Assembly: GCA_026394055.1 (NCBI GenBank)
Contig: JAPKYZ010000086.1
Span: forward strand, 1-63,803
Reading direction: 5' to 3'
Length of the DNA stretch: 63,803 nucleotides
DNA from: Acidobacteriota bacterium
GTDB lineage: Bacteria; Acidobacteriota; Terriglobia; Bryobacterales; Bryobacteraceae
Translations under genes and position numbers: made by a program
In this document: piece by piece, positions 1 to 8,638 of the stretch
Position numbering within the stretch: the stretch's first letter is position 1
Layout: every line of letters begins with the position of its first letter
Notes under the pieces: generated by a model
What the model saw: only the letters and a program-made list of their open reading frames with translations
Database searches by the model: none
Told to the model about the DNA's origin: nothing

Positions 1-17
1 AGGGTCTGCGAGACCCT
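1..17 (-). terminator. Hairpin at the end of the CheY-like gene
   Basis: A perfect inverted repeat AGGGTCT-GCG-AGACCCT (7-bp stem, 3-nt loop) lies at the window edge and runs up to the TAG stop of the receiver gene at 16-18. Its position fits a terminator or RNA-stabilising hairpin for the minus-strand chemosensory operon. Whether a U-tract follows cannot be seen because the window ends here. Confidence 0.4.
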
Positions 18-396
18 AAAAGTCTGGGGCGCCGTCCAACGCTGCCCGCACCCGGGCGGCCAGAGCGGCCACGGCGAAGGGTTTCTGCAGCCAGGGCACC
101 CCGGCCTGCAGCAATTCCTCGTAGCCGCCCCCGGCCAGCGCATGGCCGGTCATAAAGAGCAGCTTGACGGCAGGATGCGCCACCCGCAGCCGCCGATAGA
201 GTTCCAGCCCGCCCATCTCCGGCATCTCCAGATCAAGCGTCATCAGGTCCGGCTGCAGCGAGGCCAGCCGCGAGAGGGCCAACTTGCCGTTGCTGGCGGA
301 GCCCGCCACCTCCACACCCGGAATCCCCGTCAACGCATCCGTAATGACGCGCCGGAAAAGGCTGGTGTCGTCGACGACCAGGACGCGTGTGCTCAT
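16..396 (-). CDS. CheY-like single-domain response regulator
   Basis: This 126-residue protein is a stand-alone receiver domain of normal CheY length. The acidic pair D9-D10, the phosphoacceptor D55 (in TLDLEMPEM), the switch threonine T83 and the invariant lysine K105 (in LQKPF) are all present, so it should accept phosphate. The N-terminal half resembles the receivers of CheB proteins, but no methylesterase domain follows. It is the last gene visible in a minus-strand chemosensory operon, 108 bp behind an MCP, and is the likely diffusible output or phosphate sink of the CheA encoded at 4869-7889. Whether it acts on a flagellar motor, pili or a non-motile output cannot be told, since no motor genes are in the window. 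Confidence 0.88.
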   Translation of the reverse strand: MSTRVLVVDDTSLFRRVITDALTGIPGVEVAGSASNGKLALSRLASLQPDLMTLDLEMPEMGGLELYRRLRVAHPAVKLLFMTGHALAGGGYEELLQAGVPWLQKPFAVAALAARVRAALDGAPDF

Positions 397-504
397 GGCA
401 ACTCCATCTGGGGGCGATCCCCGCTGAGAACTTCCGTCCGCGTGCGAACCGCAGACCGGCCGGCCACCGGGACAGGCGATGCCGGGTTGTACGCGCTTCC
501 GGGC

Positions 505-2616
505 TCAAACATGGAAGCGTCCGCTCACCCGCTCCAACTGCTCGGACACACTGGCCAGGATCGAGACGTTCGACCGGAGGGATTCGCCACTGGAGGCCAT
601 CTCTCCAGCGGCGCGATTCACCACCTCGATGTCCTGCGCGATCTCATGCGAAGCCTCCGAGCTTTCCGCCACCCGGACATTGGCATTCTGCACCCCGGCC
701 GATGCCTGGTTGATGTTGCGCGCGATGTCCTTGGTGACCAGCGCCTGCTCTTCAATGGCGGCCGCGATGGAGCTGACGATCGCGTTGATGCCGTCAATGA
801 CGCTCGACACGCGTTCCACGTCGGCGATCCCTTGGCTGGTGGCCGATTGCACACTCGCAATGCGTTGGCGGATGTCCTCGGTGGCGGCGGCGGTTTGTTG
901 AGCCAGCGTTTTGATTTCGTTCGCGACGACGGCAAAGCCTTTTCCGGCTGAGCCCGCGCGGGCCGCTTCGATGGTGGCGTTCAGCGCCAGCAGGTTGGTC
1001 TGCGACGAGATTTCGGTGATCGCCTCGGTGACTTTGCCGATCTCGCGGGCCGCCTGGCCCAAGCGTTGTATCTGCTCGGTCACCTGCTGCGCCTGCCGGG
1101 CGGCGTCGGCGGTGATCACGCGCGCTTGCTCGGAGTTGGTGGCGATCTCGCTGATGGTGGCGGTCATCTGATCGGTGGCCGAAGAGACTTGGCCCAGGCT
1201 GCTGGCGGCTTGGCCCATGCCGGAGGCGACGGAGGTGACGTTGGAGCTCATCTGCTCGGCCGCGGCGGCCACCAGTTGTGCCTTGTCGTAGGCATCGCGG
1301 GATCCGCTGGTGACCATGGAGGATGCCGACATCAAGTCCTGCGAGGCCGTGGCCAGCGCCCGGATGCCGGTGCCGATCTCCGCCATCATGGAGCGCAGAT
1401 TGGTCAACATCAGCTGCATGGAGCGGCTGAGTTGGCCGATCTCGTCACCACGCTCGCGCAACTCCGCCGGCAGTTCCCGCGACAGGTCACCTTGCGTGAC
1501 GTGCTCCAGGTAATCCATGGCCAGCGCCAGCGGCTTGGTGATGCTCCGGACCACCAAGACAAACAACAATCCAGCCACGCCCAACGCCGCCAGAGTTCCC
1601 GCGATCAGTGTCCAGCGGTAGGAGGCGTACCCATCGATGCGGGCGCGCAACACGGCGTCCAGCTCGCTGACGGTTTTGCCCGCCAGGTCCACTGTCACCA
1701 GGCTGGCCTCTTCAAAGGTCCGCGCTAGATCTTCCGCTCGCACGCCCTTGCCCGCGGCCACGTCGTTCAAGGCCGCCACCAGTGCGGGGAGCGCCTGTTC
1801 GTAGCGCGTCTTCACCGGCTGGACTTCACGTTTTAGCGTGAGGCTGGCGCCGCGCTTGGCCTTGGCATTCTCGCGGAACGCCGTATCGAGATCGCCCGTG
1901 ATGCGGTCATAGTCGGACTCCTTGATCGCGGCGGCCACAATGGCCACTTGCGTCCGGTCACCCGGCGTCACCTGACCCTTGGCCAACAACTGCGGCATCA
2001 CCAGTAGTGAGGCGGCCCGCAAGCGGCCCAGCGATTGAGCGGCCGCGACGGAGGTGACGTCGGCCAGATAGTAGCTATCCATCTCCGGATCGAGCGTCAG
2101 GTTCGACATGTCGCCCGCGCGCGAGATCATGCTGCGCAGATCGGCCACCAACGCATCTCCGGCCTGGGTCCAGGCCGATGACTCGGGCTTCCGGGACTGC
2201 TGTTTCAGCGCCTGCCACTTGTTCCGGAGGCTGGCCACCCGCAATGAATCCTGGCTGGCTTCCTTCAACGCCGCGGTGCTGAAGCCCAACTCAGCGCCTA
2301 CTTCGCCTTCGACTTTTTCGAGCGCGGAGAGCAGCCCTTCCACCTCCTGCTCCCGGGCCGGGACCGCACCCGCGCGCGCTGGCGTTAACGCGGCGGCGAA
2401 CACGCTCAGCTGATAGTCGCCCATGGCCTTCACCAAACGAACCAGCGGCTGCTGGTAACGATTGCCCGCGATCTCCTGGTTGGCAAACGTGATGTTGCTG
2501 GATAGCTGGTCGAGATTGAAATAAAACAGGACCCCCAGGGGCAGGGAAAACAGGCCGACGCTGGCCAGCGTCCGCTGCCCGATGCTCAGATTCTGGAGAA
2601 GTTGGCTAAGGCTCAT
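505..2616 (-). CDS. Methyl-accepting chemotaxis protein, long sensor domain
   Basis: A 703-residue transmembrane chemoreceptor. One membrane segment lies at about residues 17-34 and a second at about 335-357, enclosing a roughly 300-residue periplasmic sensor region that is largely helical. A HAMP linker follows (about 358-410), then a cytoplasmic coiled-coil hairpin whose tip carries the conserved [20 protein letters not shown] stretch (about 534-554) that contacts CheA and CheW. The ligand is unknown. It is encoded downstream of the CheW gene at 2671-3126 in the same direction and should signal to the CheA of the same operon. No CheR or CheB is present in the window, so adaptation enzymes would have to be encoded elsewhere. 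No clear Shine-Dalgarno precedes the ATG. Confidence 0.93.
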   Translation of the reverse strand: MSLSQLLQNLSIGQRTLASVGLFSLPLGVLFYFNLDQLSSNITFANQEIAGNRYQQPLVRLVKAMGDYQLSVFAAALTPARAGAVPAREQEVEGLLSALEKVEGEVGAELGFSTAALKEASQDSLRVASLRNKWQALKQQSRKPESSAWTQAGDALVADLRSMISRAGDMSNLTLDPEMDSYYLADVTSVAAAQSLGRLRAASLLVMPQLLAKGQVTPGDRTQVAIVAAAIKESDYDRITGDLDTAFRENAKAKRGASLTLKREVQPVKTRYEQALPALVAALNDVAAGKGVRAEDLARTFEEASLVTVDLAGKTVSELDAVLRARIDGYASYRWTLIAGTLAALGVAGLLFVLVVRSITKPLALAMDYLEHVTQGDLSRELPAELRERGDEIGQLSRSMQLMLTNLRSMMAEIGTGIRALATASQDLMSASSMVTSGSRDAYDKAQLVAAAAEQMSSNVTSVASGMGQAASSLGQVSSATDQMTATISEIATNSEQARVITADAARQAQQVTEQIQRLGQAAREIGKVTEAITEISSQTNLLALNATIEAARAGSAGKGFAVVANEIKTLAQQTAAATEDIRQRIASVQSATSQGIADVERVSSVIDGINAIVSSIAAAIEEQALVTKDIARNINQASAGVQNANVRVAESSEASHEIAQDIEVVNRAAGEMASSGESLRSNVSILASVSEQLERVSGRFHV

Positions 2617-2670
2617 GTTGCGGTCTCGTGGGGTTGGCTCAGTTGGTGAAGATCATCGGGGACCACCGGC

Positions 2671-3126
2671 TTACAGGTGGTTGCCCTCAAGCAGCTCACT
2701 GGTGTTCAGCAAAGTAAGCACGCGCCCGCCAGCGCGGCAGACGCCGGTGAAGTAGCGGGACTGGGCCGGCGGAATGTTCAAGGGCAAGGGCTCACTGGCG
2801 CTGGTCTCGACCTCAATCACTTCGCCCACGCCGTCCACCAACAGGCCGAGAAACTCCCCCCGGTCCTCGATCAGGAACACCCGGCTCTCCCGGCCCCGTG
2901 CCGCCGCGCCGAGGCCCAGGATTAGGCCGGTGTCAAGCAGGGTGACGATCTTGCCGCGCAGATTGATGACGCCGATTACTTCGCGCGGAGCATGCGGGAC
3001 CGGCGTCACCTGGCCCAGCCGCAGCACTTCCTGCACCGCGGCCGCGTCCAGGGCAAACAGCGCTTCGCCCACGTGGAACGTCGCCAATAGCGTCTGCGAA
3101 TACTGATCAGTCATCGTTGCGGGCAT
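2671..3126 (-). CDS. cheW: CheW-like coupling protein
   Basis: A 151-residue single CheW domain. It shows the usual SH3-like pattern, with the conserved VIGVINLRGKIVTLLD segment (about residues 46-62) and the later EFLGLLVDGVGEV stretch (about 92-104). It should bridge the two MCPs that flank it on either side to the CheA encoded upstream. The gene sits between the MCP genes with short gaps, consistent with one transcript. The gene name follows the domain; the CheA here also carries two CheW-like domains of its own, so this protein may be one of several coupling elements. Confidence 0.9.
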   Translation of the reverse strand: MPATMTDQYSQTLLATFHVGEALFALDAAAVQEVLRLGQVTPVPHAPREVIGVINLRGKIVTLLDTGLILGLGAAARGRESRVFLIEDRGEFLGLLVDGVGEVIEVETSASEPLPLNIPPAQSRYFTGVCRAGGRVLTLLNTSELLEGNHL

Positions 3127-3166
3127 CAGGGTTTCCTCCGTTTCGTCAGCGGCATTGCCGCCGCGG

Positions 3167-4840
3167 CTAGATCTTGAAGTTGGCGACGGCGGTCTTCAAG
3201 TTGGTGGCCACCGTGGCCAGCTCCTTGGCACTGCCACTGATGCTTCGGCTGCCCGAAGCGATATCGGTGGCCGCGGAGTGGACCACTGAGATGTCACTGG
3301 CGATCGACACCGACACCTGTGAGCTTTCGGCCACGCGCATGTTGGCCTCCTGCACACCGGTCGAGGCGTCGGCGATGTTGCGGGCGATGTCCTTGGTGGC
3401 CGTGGCCTGTTCCTCAATGGCGGCGGCGATGGAGCTGACAATGTCGGTGACCTGGTGGATCACATCCGACACCTTCTCGATCTCCGACACGCCCTGCGCG
3501 GTGGAGGTCTGCACGCCCGCGATGCGGGCCTTGATGTCTTCGGTGGCGGAGGCCGTCTGTTGGGCCAGCGCCTTGATTTCATTGGCGACCACGGCGAAGC
3601 CCTTGCCCGCGGAACCCGCGCGGGCGGCTTCGATGGTGGCATTCAGCGCCAGCAGGTTGGTCTGCGACGAGATCTCGGTGATCGCTTCAGTGACCTTGCC
3701 GATGTCGCGGGCCGCCTGGCCCAACTGGGTCATCTGATCGGTGATGCGGGCCGCTTGCCGGGTGGCGTCGGCGGTGATGTTGCGGGCGCGTTCGGAGTTG
3801 GCGGCGATCTCACCAATGGTGGCCGTCATCTCCTGCGTCGACACCGACACGTGCGAGAGGTTGGTGGTGGTCTGCTCCATGCTGGCGGCCACCATCATCA
3901 CGTTGTTGCTCATCTGCTCGGCCGCGGCGGCCACGCTCTGCGACTTGTGGGAGGCGCCTTGGGAGCCGCTGGTCATCTGCTCGGAACTGGCCAGCAGATG
4001 ATCGGAAGCGGCGTTCAGCGATTGAATGCCGCCCGTCACATCCTTCAGCATCGTGCGCAGACTTTGCGACATGGTCTGCATGGCGCGCGATTGAATACCA
4101 ATTTCATCGCCGCGTTCCAGATACTCCGCCGGCAGGTCCTGCGAGATGTCGCCACGCGAGACCTGGTTGAGATGCGCCACGGCGGCGGCCAAAGGCTTGG
4201 TGATGCTGATGGTGACCAGAATCGAAGTACCGATCGCCACCGCCAGGGCCAGCACCAGGCCGATCAGCAGGCCCGTGGTGGCGCGGCTGACGGCGGTGGC
4301 AATCCCGGCGGCGCCCCGGTCGCCCTCTTCCTTGTTGAAGTCCACCAGTGCGTCGAGGGTGGCCGAGAACCGGTCATAGAGCGGCTTGACGTCTTGCTGG
4401 GTGATCTCCTGGGCCCGACGCCGGTTGTGACCTGAGGCGGCCGCCTGCGATGCCTCGCGCACTTTCTCGAGATACGGAGCGCGGGCGGCCTTCATCAGCT
4501 CAAACAACTGGCGGTCTTTTTCGAGATGGATGGTCTTTTCGTAGTTGGTGACCAGTTCCGAAGTAGTGGCCTGCAATTGGAGGCTCTGCGCCTCCAGCTG
4601 CGCCGATTCCCTGGGACTGCTGGCATTCAGCAACTGCTGAAGCAACAAATACCGCTGTATCGTTTGGCTCTTGATCTGGCCAATGAAGAAGACCCCGGGC
4701 AGGGAGTCATCCGTGATGCGCTTGGCGCTGTGGTCAATCGCGCCCAGTTGCGTGTAGGCAAACAGCCCCAGCGACATCACGATCACCGTGATGGCCGTAA
4801 AGCCAGCCGCGATGCGAGTTCCGATCTTCCAGTTGTTCAT
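3167..4840 (-). CDS. Methyl-accepting chemotaxis protein, 4HB-type sensor
   Basis: A 557-residue chemoreceptor with a shorter sensor than its neighbour. A membrane segment near residues 10-30 and another near 190-212 enclose a periplasmic region of about 160 residues, the size expected for a four-helix-bundle sensor. HAMP (about 213-265) and a signalling hairpin follow, with the same [20 protein letters not shown] tip as the other MCP (around 385-405). The cytoplasmic halves of the two receptors are very similar, which suggests duplication followed by sensor exchange. A GGAG Shine-Dalgarno lies 6 nt before the ATG. The gene follows cheA by 28 bp, so it is almost certainly co-transcribed. Confidence 0.93.
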   Translation of the reverse strand: MNNWKIGTRIAAGFTAITVIVMSLGLFAYTQLGAIDHSAKRITDDSLPGVFFIGQIKSQTIQRYLLLQQLLNASSPRESAQLEAQSLQLQATTSELVTNYEKTIHLEKDRQLFELMKAARAPYLEKVREASQAAASGHNRRRAQEITQQDVKPLYDRFSATLDALVDFNKEEGDRGAAGIATAVSRATTGLLIGLVLALAVAIGTSILVTISITKPLAAAVAHLNQVSRGDISQDLPAEYLERGDEIGIQSRAMQTMSQSLRTMLKDVTGGIQSLNAASDHLLASSEQMTSGSQGASHKSQSVAAAAEQMSNNVMMVAASMEQTTTNLSHVSVSTQEMTATIGEIAANSERARNITADATRQAARITDQMTQLGQAARDIGKVTEAITEISSQTNLLALNATIEAARAGSAGKGFAVVANEIKALAQQTASATEDIKARIAGVQTSTAQGVSEIEKVSDVIHQVTDIVSSIAAAIEEQATATKDIARNIADASTGVQEANMRVAESSQVSVSIASDISVVHSAATDIASGSRSISGSAKELATVATNLKTAVANFKI

Positions 4841-4868
4841 TTACTTCTCCGTATCCGTAAAAATTTAT

Positions 4869-7800
4869 CTACTGCCTGCTGGTGGTTGACGCTGCCGGGG
4901 AACCCAGGGCGCGATGGATACTTCCCAAGAAGTCATCCTGATCCAGCTTCACTTGATACTCGGTCACGCCCTCTGCCAGGGCGCGTGCAATCTCTTCTTC
5001 GCCGGCCAGTGACGACAAGGCGATGATGGGCAGCTGGCCATAACGGGCGTCCGCCCGGATGCGCCGCGTGAGGCTCAACCCATCCAGGCGCGGCATCTCC
5101 AGGTCGGTCGCCACGGCTCTCACCTCGGGATGCTGATTCAGCAGCTCCCAGGCCTCCTGGCCGTCGGCGGCCGCCAGTACCTGAAAGCCCACGCCTTCAA
5201 TCAATCGGCGGATTTGGCCGCGGAAGAAGTCCGAATCCTCGGCCACCAACACGGTCGCCGCCGGTCCTTGGGGCGCTGGCACCTGGTCTCTGTCAACGGC
5301 CCGATGTACTGCCGCCTGGGCTTCCGTGGCCGTTTCCGGCCTGGCGAGTCCGGCCAGTTCGAAGATGTCCAACATCAGCGTGGTACGGCCGTTTAGGATG
5401 GCGGAGCCCGCCACACCTGGCTGGCGCAGCGTCTGGGCGTCCAAGCTGAGCTGCGTCTCAACCATGTCCAGCGGCTCGGCCGCCAGCAGCCCCAGCGGGC
5501 GGCCGGTGCGCTCGAACACGATCACCACCCATTGCTGGTCTTCAGAAAGTTGCCCCACCGAGGCGACATCGCACAGAGAGACCAGCGGCAGGCTGGCCGC
5601 GCCATACTGCATCGTGCGCCTTCCGCCGAGATACTCCACTTGCTGCGGACGGATGCGTTCGACGCGCGTCACCAGTTCAATCGGCACCGCGCACTGCTCG
5701 CCCGGGCCGTTCTCAAACAGCAGCAGGCTCTGCGCCTGGCTTTCCTCCACCTCTTCGTCGCCTGCGGCCGTGGCGGTATTGATGCTGGACTTCAGGCCGG
5801 CGCGGGCGGCCACGCCCCCCACATCCAGGATGATCGCCACCTGGCCGTCACCCAGAATGGTGGCTCCCGCATAGTCGCTCAAGCCCTGCAAATGGCGGCC
5901 CAGCGGCTTCACCACAATCTCCACCGTGTCGTGGAGCTCGTCCACCACCAGGCCATACTCGAAGCTGCCGGCGTTGACCAGCACCACGTTCATGGCGACG
6001 CTGGCCTGGGCGTAGCGGCTGCCGCCCAGGGCTTCACTCAGATGCAGCAGAGGCACCAGACGGTCGCGCAACAGCAGCACTTCGCCATCGCCGGCCCGGT
6101 CAATCCGCTCCGCTTGATGCTGCTGGGGGATGCGGATCAGTTCGCCGACGCTAACCTGCGGCAGCGCGAACCGCTGGCCGCCATTCGAGACCAGCAGCGA
6201 GGGGATGATGGCCAGCGTCAGCGGCAGCTTGATGCGGAACGACGTGCCGCCACCCAGCACGGAATTGATCTCGATCTTGCCGCCCAGCTTGTCCAGATTG
6301 GTTTTGACGACGTCCATGCCGACGCCGCGGCCCGAGACGCTGCTCACCTTCTCCGCCGTCGAGACACCCGGCAGGAAGATCAACATGATCTTGTCGCGGT
6401 CCGACATGGTCTCCAACTGCTCGCGCGTCACCATGCCTTTGGCCAGCGCGGAGGCGGCGATCTTGTCGGCGGGCAGGCCCTTACCGTCATCGATAATCTC
6501 AATCACCACTTGGCCGGTCTGGTGGCTGGCGCGCAGGGTGACCGTGCCCAGGGCGGGCTTACCGGCCGCGACGCGGGCCGGCGACGGCTCAATGCCATGA
6601 TCGACCGAATTGCGGATCATGTGCGTCAGCGGGTCGCTGAGGCCTTCGAGAATGGTCTTGTCGATCTCGACATCGCCGCCCTCGATCTTCAGTTGCACCT
6701 GCTTTGCTAGATCCCGGCCCAGGTCGCGCACCAGGCGGGGGAACTTGGCGAATAGAGCCCCTACTGGCTGCATGCGGGTGAGCGCTACCGCGCTCTGGAC
6801 TTCCGAGGTGACCAGGCTCAGCCGGTGAGCGGCGGCACGGATGTCGGCCACGTCTTCACTCGAGACCGCTTCGTTCAGCTGATTGCGGCTCAGCACCAGC
6901 TCACCCGCCAGCGTCATCAAGGAATCGAGCAGCTCCACGTTCAGCCGGATGGTGGCTTCGGCGGCGGGCACGCTGGGCCGGGAGATGCTTTCGGCGGCTT
7001 CTGGAGCGGCGGCCGCGTTCGCCAGCGGGGCCGGGGCGGGTTCCGGAGCCAGCGGCGCGGGCGCGGCCACCAGAGGCTCAACCGCAGCCGCGGGAGAGGC
7101 GGCCAAGCTGACGGCCTGGCCATTCTTTTCGATCAACCGCAACTGGTGCGGCGGCAGCTCGATCACTTCATGGATCAGATCGGCTTCAAGCGGCGTGGCG
7201 TAGAGCACCTCCATGATCAGCCGGTTGGTGGGCTCATCATCCAGCGTCCCGGCCGATTCCAGGTCAAGGCCGCTTTCAAGAATCGTGCCGTACCGCATCA
7301 GGCCCCGCAGCGCGGCCAGCGGCGTTTTGCCCAACCGGTGGATGTCGTGGATCAGGTCGTACTCCACCAGGTAAATGGAGCGCCCCCCGCGGCGGGCTTG
7401 CGAAAGATCAAACGCGCTTACTTGGATGATACGGGCCGCATTGGGTACCGGCAGCGAGACCTGTTGATCGAGACTGTGCTTCTGGTCTGACGCCAGGTGC
7501 GCCATGGTCAAGTGGGTGAGCGCGTCGACAAACTCTCCAATGTCGCTGGCATTGCTGTGGCGGTAGTCCTCCAGCATCTCGCGCAGTTTGTCGAAGGCCA
7601 GCAGGAGGATGCTGACGATCTCCGAACTGGGCACGAGCTGGCGGCAACGCACCATGTCGAGCACGTTTTCCGCCTTGTGGGCCAGCTCGCGGATCTTGAC
7701 GAAATCGAAAAAGCCCGCACCGCCTTTGATCGAGTGCGCGGCACGGAAGACGCGATTGACCAGCTGCTCGTCAATGGAGGCGCCGTCCTCCTCGATCTGC

Positions 7801-7889
7801 AACAGATCCGCTTCGATCGTGGTGAGATGCTCGCGGCTCTCCGCCAGGTATTCCTGGACGAGCTCATCGTCAACGTTGGGCTTGCTCAT
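4869..7889 (-). CDS. cheA: Hybrid chemotaxis histidine kinase CheA-receiver
   Basis: A 1006-residue CheA. An N-terminal Hpt domain carries the phosphorylated His52 in RAAHSIKGGAG. After an Ala/Pro-rich linker come the dimerisation helices (from about 312), the ATPase with its N box (MIRNSVDHG, about 425), DDGKGL and GRGVGMDV (about 523) motifs, then two CheW-like domains in tandem (about 560-690 and 700-840), and a C-terminal receiver (about 880-1000) with phosphoacceptor near Asp929 in TDLEMP. No separate P2 domain is evident. Two coupling domains and a fused receiver are typical of alternative-function chemosensory systems rather than of simple swimming chemotaxis. It lies between the HATPase-STAS gene and an MCP gene, all on the minus strand. 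Confidence 0.93.
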   Translation of the reverse strand: MSKPNVDDELVQEYLAESREHLTTIEADLLQIEEDGASIDEQLVNRVFRAAHSIKGGAGFFDFVKIRELAHKAENVLDMVRCRQLVPSSEIVSILLLAFDKLREMLEDYRHSNASDIGEFVDALTHLTMAHLASDQKHSLDQQVSLPVPNAARIIQVSAFDLSQARRGGRSIYLVEYDLIHDIHRLGKTPLAALRGLMRYGTILESGLDLESAGTLDDEPTNRLIMEVLYATPLEADLIHEVIELPPHQLRLIEKNGQAVSLAASPAAAVEPLVAAPAPLAPEPAPAPLANAAAAPEAAESISRPSVPAAEATIRLNVELLDSLMTLAGELVLSRNQLNEAVSSEDVADIRAAAHRLSLVTSEVQSAVALTRMQPVGALFAKFPRLVRDLGRDLAKQVQLKIEGGDVEIDKTILEGLSDPLTHMIRNSVDHGIEPSPARVAAGKPALGTVTLRASHQTGQVVIEIIDDGKGLPADKIAASALAKGMVTREQLETMSDRDKIMLIFLPGVSTAEKVSSVSGRGVGMDVVKTNLDKLGGKIEINSVLGGGTSFRIKLPLTLAIIPSLLVSNGGQRFALPQVSVGELIRIPQQHQAERIDRAGDGEVLLLRDRLVPLLHLSEALGGSRYAQASVAMNVVLVNAGSFEYGLVVDELHDTVEIVVKPLGRHLQGLSDYAGATILGDGQVAIILDVGGVAARAGLKSSINTATAAGDEEVEESQAQSLLLFENGPGEQCAVPIELVTRVERIRPQQVEYLGGRRTMQYGAASLPLVSLCDVASVGQLSEDQQWVVIVFERTGRPLGLLAAEPLDMVETQLSLDAQTLRQPGVAGSAILNGRTTLMLDIFELAGLARPETATEAQAAVHRAVDRDQVPAPQGPAATVLVAEDSDFFRGQIRRLIEGVGFQVLAAADGQEAWELLNQHPEVRAVATDLEMPRLDGLSLTRRIRADARYGQLPIIALSSLAGEEEIARALAEGVTEYQVKLDQDDFLGSIHRALGSPAASTTSRQ

Positions 7890-7915
7890 CGGTTCCCTAA
7901 AGACGCCTCTATTGG

Positions 7916-8638
7916 CTATTGGCCTTGAATGCTGAAGTGTTGATTCATCCGCAGCGTGGTGAGCAGTTCCAGGATGTCGGCCGAAGCCTGAATCACGGAC
8001 ATCTCCCCGCCAATTTTCTTGAGTGAGTTGTGGGCGGCGATCAACAGGCCGAGACCCGCTGAATCCACCATGTGAACGTTCCGTAGATCGACGATCAGCT
8101 GCTTGGTGCCCGCCTGGACGAGATCGCGCATTTCGGCGCGAAGACCGGGAACGGCTGAAGCCACCACATCACCGGTGGGCCGCAGCACCGTCGTGCTGGT
8201 GTCATTTATCATCTTGTGCATCTCCTTGGTCCTGGCCGGCTGGCGGAACAGTTTCACCAGCACCAACGCATTACCCTGCTGATTGAACCGGACGCGATCT
8301 GCATACCGGCGAAAAATCTCAAGTCCCCGGCCACCGGTGGCCGGTTCGTCTTCCGGCGCGCGGCGGGACACGCTTTTCCAATCAAAACCCGCACCCTGAT
8401 CCCGCACGGCGATCACCAGCCGGTTCCGGCCGCCACGCAACAGGCAGGTCACCGGCACGCCCGGTCCGGCCCCGTACTTCACCGCATTGGTGAGCGCTTC
8501 ACGAAGCAAGAGCTCCACGGCGAAGCGGCTGGTGGCCGGGCCTGTTTCGCGATACCAGTGGCGGAACTGGCCGCAGAAATCATCCACGCCTTCAAGAGTG
8601 CCCGGCATCTCAACGCGCAGATCGTGGCCGCGGCTCAT
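7916..8638 (-). CDS. Fused anti-sigma-type ATPase and STAS protein
   Basis: The 240-residue protein joins two normally separate partner-switch components. Residues 1-135 are an RsbW/SpoIIAB-like GHKL ATPase with N box (E47, N51), D80-QGAG and GGRGLE (from 102). Residues 143-240 are a STAS anti-anti-sigma domain with the phosphorylatable serine S193 in MVDSAGLGLL. The ATG overlaps the stop of the upstream PP2C-regulator gene (ATGA at 8635-8638), so translation is coupled. An AAGGAG at 8222-8227 precedes two in-frame ATGs; the one at 8212 (M143) has 9-nt spacing and could yield a free STAS protein. Family knowledge says the ATPase phosphorylates the STAS serine; here kinase and substrate share one chain. 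The target sigma factor or other partner is not identified. Confidence 0.88.
   Translation of the reverse strand: MSRGHDLRVEMPGTLEGVDDFCGQFRHWYRETGPATSRFAVELLLREALTNAVKYGAGPGVPVTCLLRGGRNRLVIAVRDQGAGFDWKSVSRRAPEDEPATGGRGLEIFRRYADRVRFNQQGNALVLVKLFRQPARTKEMHKMINDTSTTVLRPTGDVVASAVPGLRAEMRDLVQAGTKQLIVDLRNVHMVDSAGLGLLIAAHNSLKKIGGEMSVIQASADILELLTTLRMNQHFSIQGQ

Noticed and set aside
5532..6710. 392-residue plus-strand open frame opposite cheA
   Set aside because: Fully inside the CheA gene with intact domains on the other strand; no recognisable motif.
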